A stretch of DNA of 24,429 bases from Methylotenera_A sp046594885. Lineage in GTDB: Bacteria; Pseudomonadota; Gammaproteobacteria; Burkholderiales; Methylophilaceae. How positions within the stretch are numbered: position 1 is the first letter of the stretch; each line of letters starts with the position of its first letter. The stretch spans positions 1 to 24,429 of the forward strand of contig JBKJRD010000060.1 in NCBI GenBank assembly GCA_046594885.1, given 5' to 3'. The notes under the pieces are model-generated. The model was given only the letters and a program-made list of their open reading frames with translations. It was not told the origin of the DNA and did no database searches. Below are positions 8,072 to 16,445 of this stretch, piece by piece. The translations under genes and the position numbers were made by a program.

Positions 8072-8944
8072 TTAAGTGGATTCTATGGGGAAAGGTTCTT
8101 CTGCTAGCATTTCTACCATAATAGAATGCAAGCGCCTGCTATCGGCGCGAATCACAGTAATATTTAAGTGACCAATCACAATCTCATCGCCACGTTTAGG
8201 CAGGTGACCAAATTTATTCACCACTAATCCGCCAATGGTTGAAAACTCTTCATCGCTAAGCTGTGTACCTAAAGTTTCATTGAAATCGGCAATTTCAGTC
8301 AGTGCTTTTACGCGATAATGCCCTTCAGCATTCTGGATGATATTATCTTCATCTTCATCGTAGTCGTACTCATCTTCAATATCGCCGACAATCTGTTCCA
8401 ACACATCTTCAATCGTCACCATGCCCGCCACGCCACCATATTCATCCACCACAATGGCAATATGGTTGCGGTTGCTACGAAATTCTTTCAGTAAGATATT
8501 CAGGCGTTTGGACTCGGGAATAAATACGGCAGGACGCAACATATCACGCACCTCAAAATCTTCTCCCGCGTAATAGCGCAATAAATCTTTAGCCAGCAAA
8601 ATGCCAATCACATCATTTTTGTCGTCTTCAATCACAGGAAAACGCGAGTGCGCGGTTTCAATTACATGCGGAATAAAAGTCTCTGGCGGGTCGGTGATAT
8701 CAATCACATCCATTTGTGAACGCGGAATCATGATATCGCGCACTTGCATTTCGCTGACTTGTAGCACGCCTTCAATCATGGCGAGCGAGTCAGAATCCAT
8801 TAAATGATTTTCATACGCGCCATGTAACAGCGCAACAAGCTGTTCACGATCTTCTGGTTCGCGTAGCAAGAAATTGCTTAGACGTTCTAATAAACTGGGT
8901 TTGTTGCTAGATTTATTGCTTAAATTTTCCGACTCACTGGCCAT
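8072..8944 (-). CDS. corC: CorC/HlyC-family CBS-domain protein (YbeX type)
   Basis: A 290-residue cytoplasmic protein of the short CorC/YbeX type, with no membrane domain. Two CBS domains occupy about residues 68-125 (VRDIMIPRSQMDVI, then RFPVIEDDKNDVIGILLAKDLL) and 133-190 (RPAVFIPESKRLNILLKEF, then HIAIVVDEYGGVAGMVTIEDVLEQIVGDI). A strongly acidic stretch DEYDYDEDED at 191-200 leads to the CorC_HlyC domain (about 206-282). CorC has been linked to Mg2+/Co2+ efflux, and YbeX more recently to ribosome metabolism; the adjacent ybeY fits the latter. It starts nine bases after the ybeY stop, so the two are almost certainly cotranscribed. Confidence 0.94.
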   Translation of the reverse strand: MASESENLSNKSSNKPSLLERLSNFLLREPEDREQLVALLHGAYENHLMDSDSLAMIEGVLQVSEMQVRDIMIPRSQMDVIDITDPPETFIPHVIETAHSRFPVIEDDKNDVIGILLAKDLLRYYAGEDFEVRDMLRPAVFIPESKRLNILLKEFRSNRNHIAIVVDEYGGVAGMVTIEDVLEQIVGDIEDEYDYDEDEDNIIQNAEGHYRVKALTEIADFNETLGTQLSDEEFSTIGGLVVNKFGHLPKRGDEIVIGHLNITVIRADSRRLHSIMVEMLAEEPFPIEST

Positions 8945-8953
8945 TAAGGCGTC

Positions 8954-9391
8954 CTACGTAACAAGATAGGGGTTAGCATAACCTAATTTGGCTAAAATAG
9001 AAATTTCTAAGCTTTCCATTAACGCCGCTTGCGGCTCAATTTCGTGGTCATAGCCATGTAAATGTAGCATGCCATGCACCGTTAAATGCGCATAATGCGA
9101 CTCTAACGATTTTTGCTGTATCTGCGCTTCAGATTCAACCACCGGCGCGCAGATAATAATGTCACCCATCAGATGCGGTTCTTCAGTTAAAGGGAAAGTC
9201 AGCACATTGGTCGCATAATCTTTGCCGCGATACATGCTATTCAGCTCGCGGCCTTCTTGTTCATCCACGATGCGAATCGTCACTTCAGTGTCTACATTTA
9301 GCGCGGCTTTTGCCCATTTGGCAAATTGCTGTTTGCTGGGTAAATTGTTGCGCTGAGCAGCATATTGTGTGGTGATATGGAGTTTAGGCAT
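8954..9391 (-). CDS. ybeY: Endoribonuclease YbeY / 16S rRNA maturation factor
   Basis: A 145-residue zinc-dependent endoribonuclease acting in 16S rRNA 3'-end maturation and ribosome quality control. The H3xH5xH zinc motif is visible as H106, H110 and H116 in HGMLHLHGYDHE, preceded by the conserved NSMYRGKDYATNVLTFP and GDIIICAPVV. Length is typical. It is followed by corC as in most proteobacteria, but the usual upstream partner phoH is about 3.2 kb away because fbp, tpiA and fba lie between. It starts 42 bases from the divergent fbp, so it probably has its own promoter in that short gap. Confidence 0.95.
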   Translation of the reverse strand: MPKLHITTQYAAQRNNLPSKQQFAKWAKAALNVDTEVTIRIVDEQEGRELNSMYRGKDYATNVLTFPLTEEPHLMGDIIICAPVVESEAQIQQKSLESHYAHLTVHGMLHLHGYDHEIEPQAALMESLEISILAKLGYANPYLVT

Positions 9392-9421
9392 GATTTATAG
9401 CGAATTAAAGTGTTTAGATTA

Positions 9422-9427
9422 TATAAT
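9422..9427 (+). promoter_or_regulatory. Perfect -10 box immediately upstream of fbp
   Basis: TATAAT ends six bases before the fbp ATG at 9434, so transcription would begin at or next to the start codon. No convincing -35 box was found at 16-18 bases. Confidence 0.5.
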
Positions 9428-9433
9428 TAAACC

Positions 9434-10429
9434 ATGATGCAAAATATGACGATAACAGAATTTTTAGCCCAACATTTACAGGGTGAACACGGCGCTGCAC
9501 TGGTTGCCATTTTGGATGATATTACCGTTGCAATTAAACGAATCGCCATCGCCATTGATGTGGGCGCGATTGCGGGCAATATGGGCAGTTTGGCGACTGA
9601 AAATGTGCAAGGTGAAGTGCAGAAAACCTTGGATGTGTTGACCAACGATATTTTTATGGAGGCAATCCAAAAAAGCGGTTATATCGCAGGCGTGGTGTCT
9701 GAAGAGGTGATTGAGCCAATCCACTTAACACTTAAAAATGGTCAATATTTACTGTGTGTTGACCCGCTGGATGGATCATCGAATGTGAATGTGAATATTT
9801 CGGTAGGGACGATATTTTCGGTTTTAAAAGCGCCTAACAGCCAGCCTGAATTAGCCGATTTTCTACAGGCGGGTACACAGCAAATCTGCGCGGGTTATGC
9901 GTTGTATGGCACATCCACCATGCTGGTATTGACAACCGGCAATGGTGTCAATGGATTTACTTTAGACAAGAAAACCAACACATTTTTATTGACGCATCCG
10001 CACATGCAAATTCCGCAAAACAGCACCGAATTTGCGATTAATATGTCCAATTACCGTTTTTGGCAAGCGCCCATGCAGCACTATATTGATGAGTGTTTAC
10101 AAGGCAGTGAAGGTGAACGCGGTAAGGATTTCAATATGCGCTGGGTGGCATCCATGGCGGCAGAAGTGCATCGTATTTTAGTGCGCGGCGGCGTGTTTAT
10201 GTACCCAAGTGATGCAAAAAGTAAAATGGGGAAATTGCGTTTAATGTATGAGGCAAACCCAATGAGTTTTATTGTAGAGCAAGCGGGCGGCGGCGCTACC
10301 ACTGGTTTGCAGCGCGTGATGGAAGTGAGCCCGACAGGCATTCATCAACGTGTGCCGATTATGTTGGGCAGTAAAAATGAAATTGATAGAATCAGCAGTT
10401 ATCACCAGAAAAAATCCAAACGTAAATAA
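9434..10429 (+). CDS. fbp: Fructose-1,6-bisphosphatase class I
   Basis: A 331-residue cytosolic enzyme that hydrolyses fructose 1,6-bisphosphate to fructose 6-phosphate, needed for gluconeogenesis and, in methylotrophs, for regenerating ribulose monophosphate cycle intermediates. The metal/phosphate site DPLDGSSN is at 110-117; GVVSEE (about 86-91) and the substrate-binding MRWVASMAAEVHRIL and YPSDAKSKMGKLRLMYEANPMSF segments are also conserved. The ATG at 9434 (or 9437) has no Shine-Dalgarno and follows TATAAT closely. It is convergent with tpiA-fba, whose products make its substrate. Class I is clear; a bifunctional FBPase/SBPase role cannot be judged from sequence. Confidence 0.95.
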   Translation: MMQNMTITEFLAQHLQGEHGAALVAILDDITVAIKRIAIAIDVGAIAGNMGSLATENVQGEVQKTLDVLTNDIFMEAIQKSGYIAGVVSEEVIEPIHLTLKNGQYLLCVDPLDGSSNVNVNISVGTIFSVLKAPNSQPELADFLQAGTQQICAGYALYGTSTMLVLTTGNGVNGFTLDKKTNTFLLTHPHMQIPQNSTEFAINMSNYRFWQAPMQHYIDECLQGSEGERGKDFNMRWVASMAAEVHRILVRGGVFMYPSDAKSKMGKLRLMYEANPMSFIVEQAGGGATTGLQRVMEVSPTGIHQRVPIMLGSKNEIDRISSYHQKKSKRK

Positions 10430-10468
10430 ATTGGCTTAATTTTAGGGTTAAGTATTTTTGCCTCAAAT

Positions 10469-10488
10469 AAAGGGTTAAGTTAACCTTT
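10469..10488. terminator. AT-rich hairpin between convergent fbp and tpiA
   Basis: AAAGGGTTAAGTTAACCTTT folds into a short stem with one bulged G. It contains the GTTAAGT motif, and a second copy lies at 10447-10453. It is a weak terminator candidate, supported by its position between two converging genes. Confidence 0.45.
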
Positions 10489-10507
10489 AAGCTGGCTTAA
10501 AAAAGTA

Positions 10508-11293
10508 TTAATTCGCGGCTTTGCAAATCGAAATAAACTCATCTGCAAATAGCGAGGCACCGCCAACTAATCCGCCATCTACATCGGGCATGCTAAATAG
10601 TTTTTTTGCGTTTTTGGCTTTAATACTGCCGCCATACACAATGCGCACATGTGCCGCGGCCTCAGAATTACGCATGGCGATTCGGTGTCGCATAAAAGCA
10701 TGCACCGTTTGCGCTTGTTCTGGGGTGGCGGTTTTGCCTGTGCCAACAGCCCATACTGGCTCATATGCAAAGACCATATTCACTTGCATGGCAGCCGAAA
10801 AACTATGGTCGCTAAGCGTTGCCATCACTGCATCCATTTGGCTGGCTACAATCACCTCAGTTAAGCCTGCTTCATGTTCTGCCAGCGTTTCACCCACACA
10901 TAACACGGGCGTTAGGCCTGCTTTTACTGCGGCATCAAATCTAGCTGCGGCGGTTAAATTGGTTTCATGAAACAGCACGCGCCGCTCAGAGTGGCCTAGC
11001 AACACATAAGCACAGCCTAAATCGGTGAGCATATGTGCAGCAACCGCCCCCGTAAATGCGCCTTTTTCATGCTGATTCACATTCTGCCCGCCCCAAGCAA
11101 TATTGGTATGACTTAACAGCTCGCGCGCTTGAAAAAGGTAAGGGTTGGGTGGGCAAACCACATAATCAGCTTTTTCAAAGTGCTTTACGCCAGCAATCAC
11201 TTTGTTGAGCAAGATTTGGTTGCTAGAAATATCGCCATGCATTTTCCAATTGGCAATCACCAGTTTGCGGCGAGTTTTAATTTTTGCGCTCAT
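10508..11293 (-). CDS. tpiA: Triosephosphate isomerase
   Basis: Interconverts glyceraldehyde 3-phosphate and dihydroxyacetone phosphate. The 261-residue sequence shows catalytic N15/K17 (ANWKMHG), H101 (LLGHSERR) and E178 (AYEPVWAVGTGKTA), with flexible loop 6 following E178 and the C-terminal phosphate-binding IVYGGSIKAKN and GGLVGGASL. Length is normal for a dimeric TIM barrel. Its ATG overlaps the fba stop by four bases (ATGA), so translation is probably coupled to the aldolase that makes its substrates. Confidence 0.97.
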   Translation of the reverse strand: MSAKIKTRRKLVIANWKMHGDISSNQILLNKVIAGVKHFEKADYVVCPPNPYLFQARELLSHTNIAWGGQNVNQHEKGAFTGAVAAHMLTDLGCAYVLLGHSERRVLFHETNLTAAARFDAAVKAGLTPVLCVGETLAEHEAGLTEVIVASQMDAVMATLSDHSFSAAMQVNMVFAYEPVWAVGTGKTATPEQAQTVHAFMRHRIAMRNSEAAAHVRIVYGGSIKAKNAKKLFSMPDVDGGLVGGASLFADEFISICKAAN

Positions 11294-12369
11294 GATTGAA
11301 CACTCGGTTTTACAATAGCATCAAGCTCACCTTTTTGATAACGCTCGGCCATTTGCTCGCAAGCAATCGGTTTAATTTTGTTGGCATAACCAGCCGCGCC
11401 AAATGCTTCATAACGCGCGATGCAAATATCGCGCATGGCAACAGTTGCGGCGGTTAAAAATTTTCTCGGGTCAAATTCTTTTTTGTTTTGCTCAAAAAAT
11501 TGCCGTATTGCGCCACTAGATGCCATGCGCAAATCGGTATCAATATTCACTTTACGCACGCCGTGTTTAATGCCTTCTACAATTTCTTCCACCGGCACAC
11601 CATACGTTTCGCCCATATCGCCGCCATAATTATTGATAATCTTTAACCATTCTTGCGGCACAGAAGACGAGCCGTGCATGACTAAATGCGTATTCGGAAT
11701 ACGTGCATGAATCTCTTTAATACGTTGAATCGATAGCGTTTTTCCTGTGGGTGGTTTTTTAAATTTATACGCGCCATGCGATGTGCCGATCGCAATCGCC
11801 AAAGCATCAACGCCCGTTTGCTGCACAAAATCTGCCGCCTCAATAGGGTCAGTTAACAGTTGAGATTGATCTAATTTTCCTTCAGCGCCAGAACCATCTT
11901 CTTCTCCCGCCAAACCCGTTTCCAGCGAACCAAGCACACCTAATTCGCCCTCAACCGATACGCCAATTGCATGGGCAAACTCCACAATTTTTTTGGTGAC
12001 TGTTACATTATATTGGTAGCTTGATGGCGTTTTGGCATCTTGCATTAACGAGCCATCCATCATCACGCTGGAAAATCCAGAACGCATGGCTTGAATGCAA
12101 ATGGCTGGCGTGTGGCCGTGATCTTGATGCATGACGACGGGAATATGCGGATAAGACTCAATCGCCGCCAATACCAAATGCCGCAAAAAAGCCTCACCTG
12201 CGTATTGGCGCGCACCAGCCGAGGCTTGCAAAATCACTGGGCTGCTGGTGGAGTCTGCTGCCTGCATAATGGCATGTACTTGCTCCATGTTATTCACATT
12301 AAAAGCGGGAATGCCGTAATCGTGTTCAGCCGCGTGATCTAATAATTGACGCAATGAAACCAGTGCCAT
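11290..12369 (-). CDS. fba: Fructose-bisphosphate aldolase class II, Calvin-cycle (CbbA-like) subtype
   Basis: A 359-residue zinc-dependent aldolase that condenses dihydroxyacetone phosphate with glyceraldehyde 3-phosphate to give fructose 1,6-bisphosphate. The class II signature is visible: GIPAFNVNNMEQ, the metal site HQDHGH (81-86), VEGELG and GTSHGAYKF. The insert GSLETGLAGEEDGSGAEGKL is characteristic of the CbbA-like subtype rather than E. coli FbaA. It is the first gene of a two-gene unit with tpiA, with AGAGGG as ribosome binding site. With the convergent fbp it completes the route from triose phosphate to fructose 6-phosphate. The subtype is assigned from memory of the family pattern. 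Confidence 0.95.
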   Translation of the reverse strand: MALVSLRQLLDHAAEHDYGIPAFNVNNMEQVHAIMQAADSTSSPVILQASAGARQYAGEAFLRHLVLAAIESYPHIPVVMHQDHGHTPAICIQAMRSGFSSVMMDGSLMQDAKTPSSYQYNVTVTKKIVEFAHAIGVSVEGELGVLGSLETGLAGEEDGSGAEGKLDQSQLLTDPIEAADFVQQTGVDALAIAIGTSHGAYKFKKPPTGKTLSIQRIKEIHARIPNTHLVMHGSSSVPQEWLKIINNYGGDMGETYGVPVEEIVEGIKHGVRKVNIDTDLRMASSGAIRQFFEQNKKEFDPRKFLTAATVAMRDICIARYEAFGAAGYANKIKPIACEQMAERYQKGELDAIVKPSVQS

Positions 12370-12411
12370 GTTGCCCTCTATCGGTTTTAAAGATTAAAGT
12401 TGTTTGCATTT

Positions 12412-12441
12412 TGTGCGCATTACTATCGGTGCTAACGCACA
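12412..12441. promoter_or_regulatory. Inverted repeat upstream of fba, possible operator
   Basis: TGTGCG (12412-12417) and CGCACA (12436-12441) form an inverted repeat about 45-70 bases upstream of the fba start. The octamer CTATCGGT occurs at 12378-12385 and again at 12423-12430, inside the repeat. The sequence suggests a regulator site, but no known regulator was matched. Confidence 0.3.
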
Positions 12442-12557
12442 CATGAATTTGGTTCATATGTTTTAAATTATGGCTTACTCATCCATACTTAACTACTTTT
12501 TTGAGTCAATTTTATGGTTAAGTCTGGCGTGCTATTTTAAGCATGAATGATTCAATT

Positions 12558-12586
12558 CACACTAAGCTGACCGAAAGCTTAGCGTG
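12558..12586 (-). terminator. Hairpin at the 3' end of phoH
   Basis: On the minus strand CACGCTAAGCT and AGCTTAGTGTG pair over 11 positions with one G-U pair and a seven-base loop. The stem overlaps the last codons and stop of phoH. No long T run follows, so it may be a weak terminator or an mRNA-end stabiliser. Confidence 0.55.
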
Positions 12587-13535
12587 ATGGTTCATTGTGT
12601 TTCAGCTCATAATCTTCATAAGCGTTGATAATTTTTTGTACCAGGGGATGACGCACCACATCGGCTGATAGAAAATGCGTCATGGCAATACCTTTTACCT
12701 CTTTTAAGATTTTTTGCGCTTCTACCAAGCCACTTTTTTGATGGCGCTGCAAGTCAATCTGGGTGACATCGCCCGTAATCACTGCCTTGGTGCCAAAACC
12801 AATGCGGGTTAAAAACATCTTCATTTGCTCAGGCGTGGTATTTTGCGCTTCATCCAAAATAATAAAACTTTGATTTAGAGTGCGGCCGCGCATATAAGCC
12901 AAAGGCGCCACTTCGATTGCGCCGCGTTCGAACATTTTATTCACCGAGTCGTAACCTGCTAAATCATACAGCGCATCGTAAAGCGGGCGTAAATACGGGT
13001 CTACTTTTTGGTTTAAATCGCCAGGTAAAAAACCTAACTTTTCACCCGCTTCCACGGCTGGGCGTACCAAAACAATTCTTTTAACACGGTCACGCGTCAT
13101 CGCATCGATTGCACTCGCCACTGCTAAATAGGTTTTTCCTGTACCCGCTGGGCCAATGCCAAAGGTAATATCGTGATCTTGAATCTGCTGCAAATAAGAA
13201 ACTTGGCGTGGTGTGCGGCCATGTAAATCGCCGCGTCGTGTAATTAAAATTGGCATATTGCTGGTCGCAACATCTTCAGGTTTTAATTTATCAATTTCTA
13301 CCAAACCTAATTGCACGTCTTCTAGCTCAAGCGGTTTTTTTGCGCGCACATAAAAATTCTCAATCATCTGCGCCGCCATTCTGGTGTTGTCTAATTTTCC
13401 AGAAATATTAAATGTGCCACCACGGCGATTAATATTCACTTCAAGCGCAGTTTCAATTTGTTTGATATTTTCATCCAATGCACCGCACAGGTTTGCCAGA
13501 CGCACGTTGTCTTCAGGTTGTAGCGTGATTTCCAT
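12579..13535 (-). CDS. phoH: PhoH-like ATPase (YbeZ type)
   Basis: A 318-residue cytoplasmic NTPase of the PhoH/YbeZ family, thought to act with YbeY in RNA metabolism. An N-terminal KH-like region (about 1-65) precedes the P-loop GPAGTGKT (128-135) and Walker B ILDEAQ (226-231); TRIGFGTKAVITGD corresponds to the sensor region. It lies three bases downstream of miaB, so both are in one transcript. Its usual downstream neighbour ybeY is displaced by the fba-tpiA/fbp insertion, and a hairpin at its 3' end suggests the transcript stops here. Confidence 0.94.
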   Translation of the reverse strand: MEITLQPEDNVRLANLCGALDENIKQIETALEVNINRRGGTFNISGKLDNTRMAAQMIENFYVRAKKPLELEDVQLGLVEIDKLKPEDVATSNMPILITRRGDLHGRTPRQVSYLQQIQDHDITFGIGPAGTGKTYLAVASAIDAMTRDRVKRIVLVRPAVEAGEKLGFLPGDLNQKVDPYLRPLYDALYDLAGYDSVNKMFERGAIEVAPLAYMRGRTLNQSFIILDEAQNTTPEQMKMFLTRIGFGTKAVITGDVTQIDLQRHQKSGLVEAQKILKEVKGIAMTHFLSADVVRHPLVQKIINAYEDYELKHNEPSR

Positions 13536-13538
13536 TGC

Positions 13539-14942
13539 TTAAACAGTCTTTTCCATTATCTGGCCTTGTAATCGTTTCGGGTTGGATACATCAGTGATTT
13601 TTACGTTCACAAAGGTGTTAACTAGGTCGCTATTTCCAGCAATATCCACCACACGGTTATTGTCAGTTTTGCCAGCTAATAAATGCGCATATTTGCGAGA
13701 TACACCATCAATTAAGACGCGCTGAATAGTGCCCAACATATTGCGGCTAATGGCATCGCCTTGTGCTTCGTTAATAAGCTGTAGCTTGTTTAAGCGCGCT
13801 AATTTATTAGCTTGCGAGGTATCATCTTTAATAAATGCGGCGGGCGTTCCTGGGCGCGGACTATATAAAAAACTGAAGCTGTAATCAAAACCAACATCTT
13901 GCATGAGTTTGGCGGTCGCCTCAAAATCCGCTTCGGTTTCGCCTGGAAAGCCCACAATAAAGTCAGAGGTGAAGGTTAAGTTTGGGTTGGCAGTTTTTAA
14001 TTTGCGGATAATCGATTTGTATTGTAAAACCGTGTAATTGCGTTTCATCGCCATCAAAATGCGGTCAGAACCTGCTTGCACGGGCAAATGCAATTGCACC
14101 GCTAATTTGGGTACATTGGCAAAGCAATCAATGAGCCTTTGGTTCATTTCGTTCGGGTGGCTAGTGGTAAAGCGGATGCGCTCAATTTGTGCAATCTCGG
14201 CAATGGTTTCAATTAACATTGCTAAATCTGCCTCAACATTCTCATGCTCGGCGCGATACGCATTCACATTTTGCCCTAGCAGCGTGATTTCTTTTACGCC
14301 TGAGTCAGCCAATTGCGCCGCTTCTAACAAAATCGCTGCAAACGGGCGCGATACTTCTTCGCCACGCGTATAAGGCACTACGCAAAAACTGCAATATTTG
14401 CTGCAACCTTCCATAATGCTTAAAAACGCGGTGACGCCTTCTACACGTGGTGGCGGTAAATGGTCAAACTTTTCAATTTCTGGAAAGCTAATATCCACTT
14501 GCGACGCACCACTGGATTGCGAATTTTTGATCATTTCAGGCAAGCGGTGCAAGGTCTGCGGGCCAAATACGACGTCTACATAAGGCGCGCGCTTGATGAT
14601 ATTGTCACCTTCTTGCGAAGCCACGCAACCGCCCACACCAATGATTAAATTGGGGTTTTTTGCTTTTAGCGGAATAAATCGACCAAGATGGCTAAACACT
14701 TTTTCTTCGGCTTTTTCGCGCACCGAGCAGGTGTTAAGCAATATCACATCGGCATCTTCCACGGTTTGTGTTTCTACCATGCCGCTGTCCGCATTGAGCA
14801 TATCCGCCATGCGTGATGAATCGTATTCATTCATCTGGCAACCAAAGGTTTTAATAAACACTTTTTTTGGCAGATTTTTGGATAAAACTAAATTGTTTTC
14901 AATGTTGCTTTTAATATCGTTCAAGGCGTTAAATTCATGCAA
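13539..14942 (-). CDS. miaB: tRNA-2-methylthio-N6-dimethylallyladenosine synthase
   Basis: A radical-SAM methylthiotransferase (467 residues) that adds the 2-methylthio group to i6A37 in tRNAs reading UNN codons. The N-terminal UPF0004 domain holds the auxiliary iron-sulfur cluster cysteines C35, C72 and C106; the radical-SAM CxxxCxxC is C180, C184 and C187; a TRAM RNA-binding domain occupies about 390-465. The first 25 residues precede the conserved KKVFIKTFGCQMNEYDS, so a later start is possible, but no internal ATG lies in this region. The upstream gap of 71 bases is shared with divergent cysG and shows TAAAAT just ahead of the ATG. Confidence 0.96.
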   Translation of the reverse strand: MHEFNALNDIKSNIENNLVLSKNLPKKVFIKTFGCQMNEYDSSRMADMLNADSGMVETQTVEDADVILLNTCSVREKAEEKVFSHLGRFIPLKAKNPNLIIGVGGCVASQEGDNIIKRAPYVDVVFGPQTLHRLPEMIKNSQSSGASQVDISFPEIEKFDHLPPPRVEGVTAFLSIMEGCSKYCSFCVVPYTRGEEVSRPFAAILLEAAQLADSGVKEITLLGQNVNAYRAEHENVEADLAMLIETIAEIAQIERIRFTTSHPNEMNQRLIDCFANVPKLAVQLHLPVQAGSDRILMAMKRNYTVLQYKSIIRKLKTANPNLTFTSDFIVGFPGETEADFEATAKLMQDVGFDYSFSFLYSPRPGTPAAFIKDDTSQANKLARLNKLQLINEAQGDAISRNMLGTIQRVLIDGVSRKYAHLLAGKTDNNRVVDIAGNSDLVNTFVNVKITDVSNPKRLQGQIMEKTV

Positions 14943-15013
14943 AGCAAAGCATAATTTTAGCGTATTTGACTAGTAGCAGGTAAAATAGCATCAACGTTTT
15001 TAAAGCCATTTCC

Positions 15014-16414
15014 ATGCAAGCATTACCTATTTTTTTGAATATTACCAACCGTCATTGTGTGGTGATTGGTGGCGGTGATGTTGCAACACGCAAAGTGACA
15101 ATGTTGCTTAAAGCGCACGCAGCCATTACTTTATATTCGCCTGAAATAGGTGTTGAATTGTTTGAAATGGCAAAAGCTGGGCAAATTCGCTATATCCAAG
15201 CAAATTTTGAAGAAAAGCAAATTGAACAGTCCTGTTTGGTGATTGCAGCAACAGATGATGAAGCGGTGAATATTGCCGTTTCATTGGCGGCAAAAGCGCA
15301 AAATATTCCTGTTAATGTGGTTGATGCGCCCGATTTATGTACGTTCACCATGGGTTCAATTATTGATCGCAGCCCGGTAGTGATTGCAATTTCATCCGAA
15401 GGCAACGCGCCTGTGCTTGCACGCTATATTCGCACTAAAATCGAGACCATGCTACCCGCCACTTACGGCCGTATTGCCGCTATTGCAGGTGAGTTTCGTG
15501 AACAAGTGAAACATAAATTTGCCACCACCCAATTGCGCCGTCGTTTTTGGGAAGGTGTTTTGCAAGGCCCGATGGTCGAACGGGTGTTGTCTGGTCAAGA
15601 GCAAGCCGCGCGCGAGTTACTGCAAAATATAATCGATAATGCTGATTCAACCGCCAATAAAGGCGAGGTTTTTTTAGTCGGCGGTGGCCCTGGCGACCCA
15701 GATTTACTGACTTTTAGAGCGTTAAGATTGATGCAGCAATGCGATGTTTGTGTTTACGATAAATTGGTGAGCCCCGAAGTGATGGAGTTAGTACGTCGCG
15801 ATGCGGAATTGATTTATGTGGGCAAATCGCGCGATCAGCACACTATGCCGCAAGAAGAGATAAACGCATTGTTAGCCAGATTAGCTTTGGCCGGCAAACG
15901 GGTATTGCGTTTAAAAGGCGGCGACCCGTTTATTTTTGGGCGCGGTGGCGAAGAGATTGAAACGCTGATGCAACATGGTGTACCGTTTCAAGTGGTGCCA
16001 GGCATTACAGCAGCAAACGGTGTTTCTAGCTATGCGGGCATTCCATTGACGCACAGAGATTATGCGCAAGCTTGCTTGTTTATTACTGGGCATCTTAAAG
16101 CAGATGCCAACAAAGAATTGAGCCTGGATTTAGATTGGGTGGCGATGTCTAGACCACGCCAAACGGTGGTGATTTATATGGGTTTAGTTGGCTTGAAACA
16201 AATATGCGAAAAGCTAATTGAGCACGGCGTGCCAGCGACCATGCCAGTAGCAGTTGTGCAACAAGGTACCACGCAACGCCAACGAGTCATTACCGCTACT
16301 TTAGCCGACTTAGCCGAAAAAGTAACTGCAGCCGAAATGAAACCGCCTTGCTTAACGATTATTGGCGAAGTGGTGCAGTTGCGCGAAAAATTGAATTGGT
16401 TTAATGTTGATTAA
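15014..16414 (+). CDS. cysG: Siroheme synthase (CysG: precorrin-2 dehydrogenase/ferrochelatase plus uroporphyrinogen-III methyltransferase)
   Basis: A 466-residue two-part enzyme that makes siroheme, the cofactor of sulfite and nitrite reductases, from uroporphyrinogen III. The N-terminal dehydrogenase/ferrochelatase has the NAD-binding VVIGGGDVATRK (16-27) and D104 in VVDAPDLCTF, the position of the catalytic aspartate in enterobacterial CysG. The methyltransferase begins near 217 with GEVFLVGGGPGDPDLLT, then D249 in VYDKLVS, GGDPFIFGRGGEE and the PGITAANGVSSYAGIPLTHR segment. It is divergent from miaB. No Shine-Dalgarno is obvious before the ATG. No assimilatory sulfite reductase genes are nearby in the window. 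Confidence 0.96.
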   Translation: MQALPIFLNITNRHCVVIGGGDVATRKVTMLLKAHAAITLYSPEIGVELFEMAKAGQIRYIQANFEEKQIEQSCLVIAATDDEAVNIAVSLAAKAQNIPVNVVDAPDLCTFTMGSIIDRSPVVIAISSEGNAPVLARYIRTKIETMLPATYGRIAAIAGEFREQVKHKFATTQLRRRFWEGVLQGPMVERVLSGQEQAARELLQNIIDNADSTANKGEVFLVGGGPGDPDLLTFRALRLMQQCDVCVYDKLVSPEVMELVRRDAELIYVGKSRDQHTMPQEEINALLARLALAGKRVLRLKGGDPFIFGRGGEEIETLMQHGVPFQVVPGITAANGVSSYAGIPLTHRDYAQACLFITGHLKADANKELSLDLDWVAMSRPRQTVVIYMGLVGLKQICEKLIEHGVPATMPVAVVQQGTTQRQRVITATLADLAEKVTAAEMKPPCLTIIGEVVQLREKLNWFNVD

Positions 16415-16445
16415 CTGATGTTAGTTCATCCAATAAAAACCTCAC

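Noticed and set aside
10521..10970. A 149-codon plus-strand frame opposite tpiA.
   Set aside because: tpiA on the other strand has all catalytic residues, so the antisense frame is a shadow.
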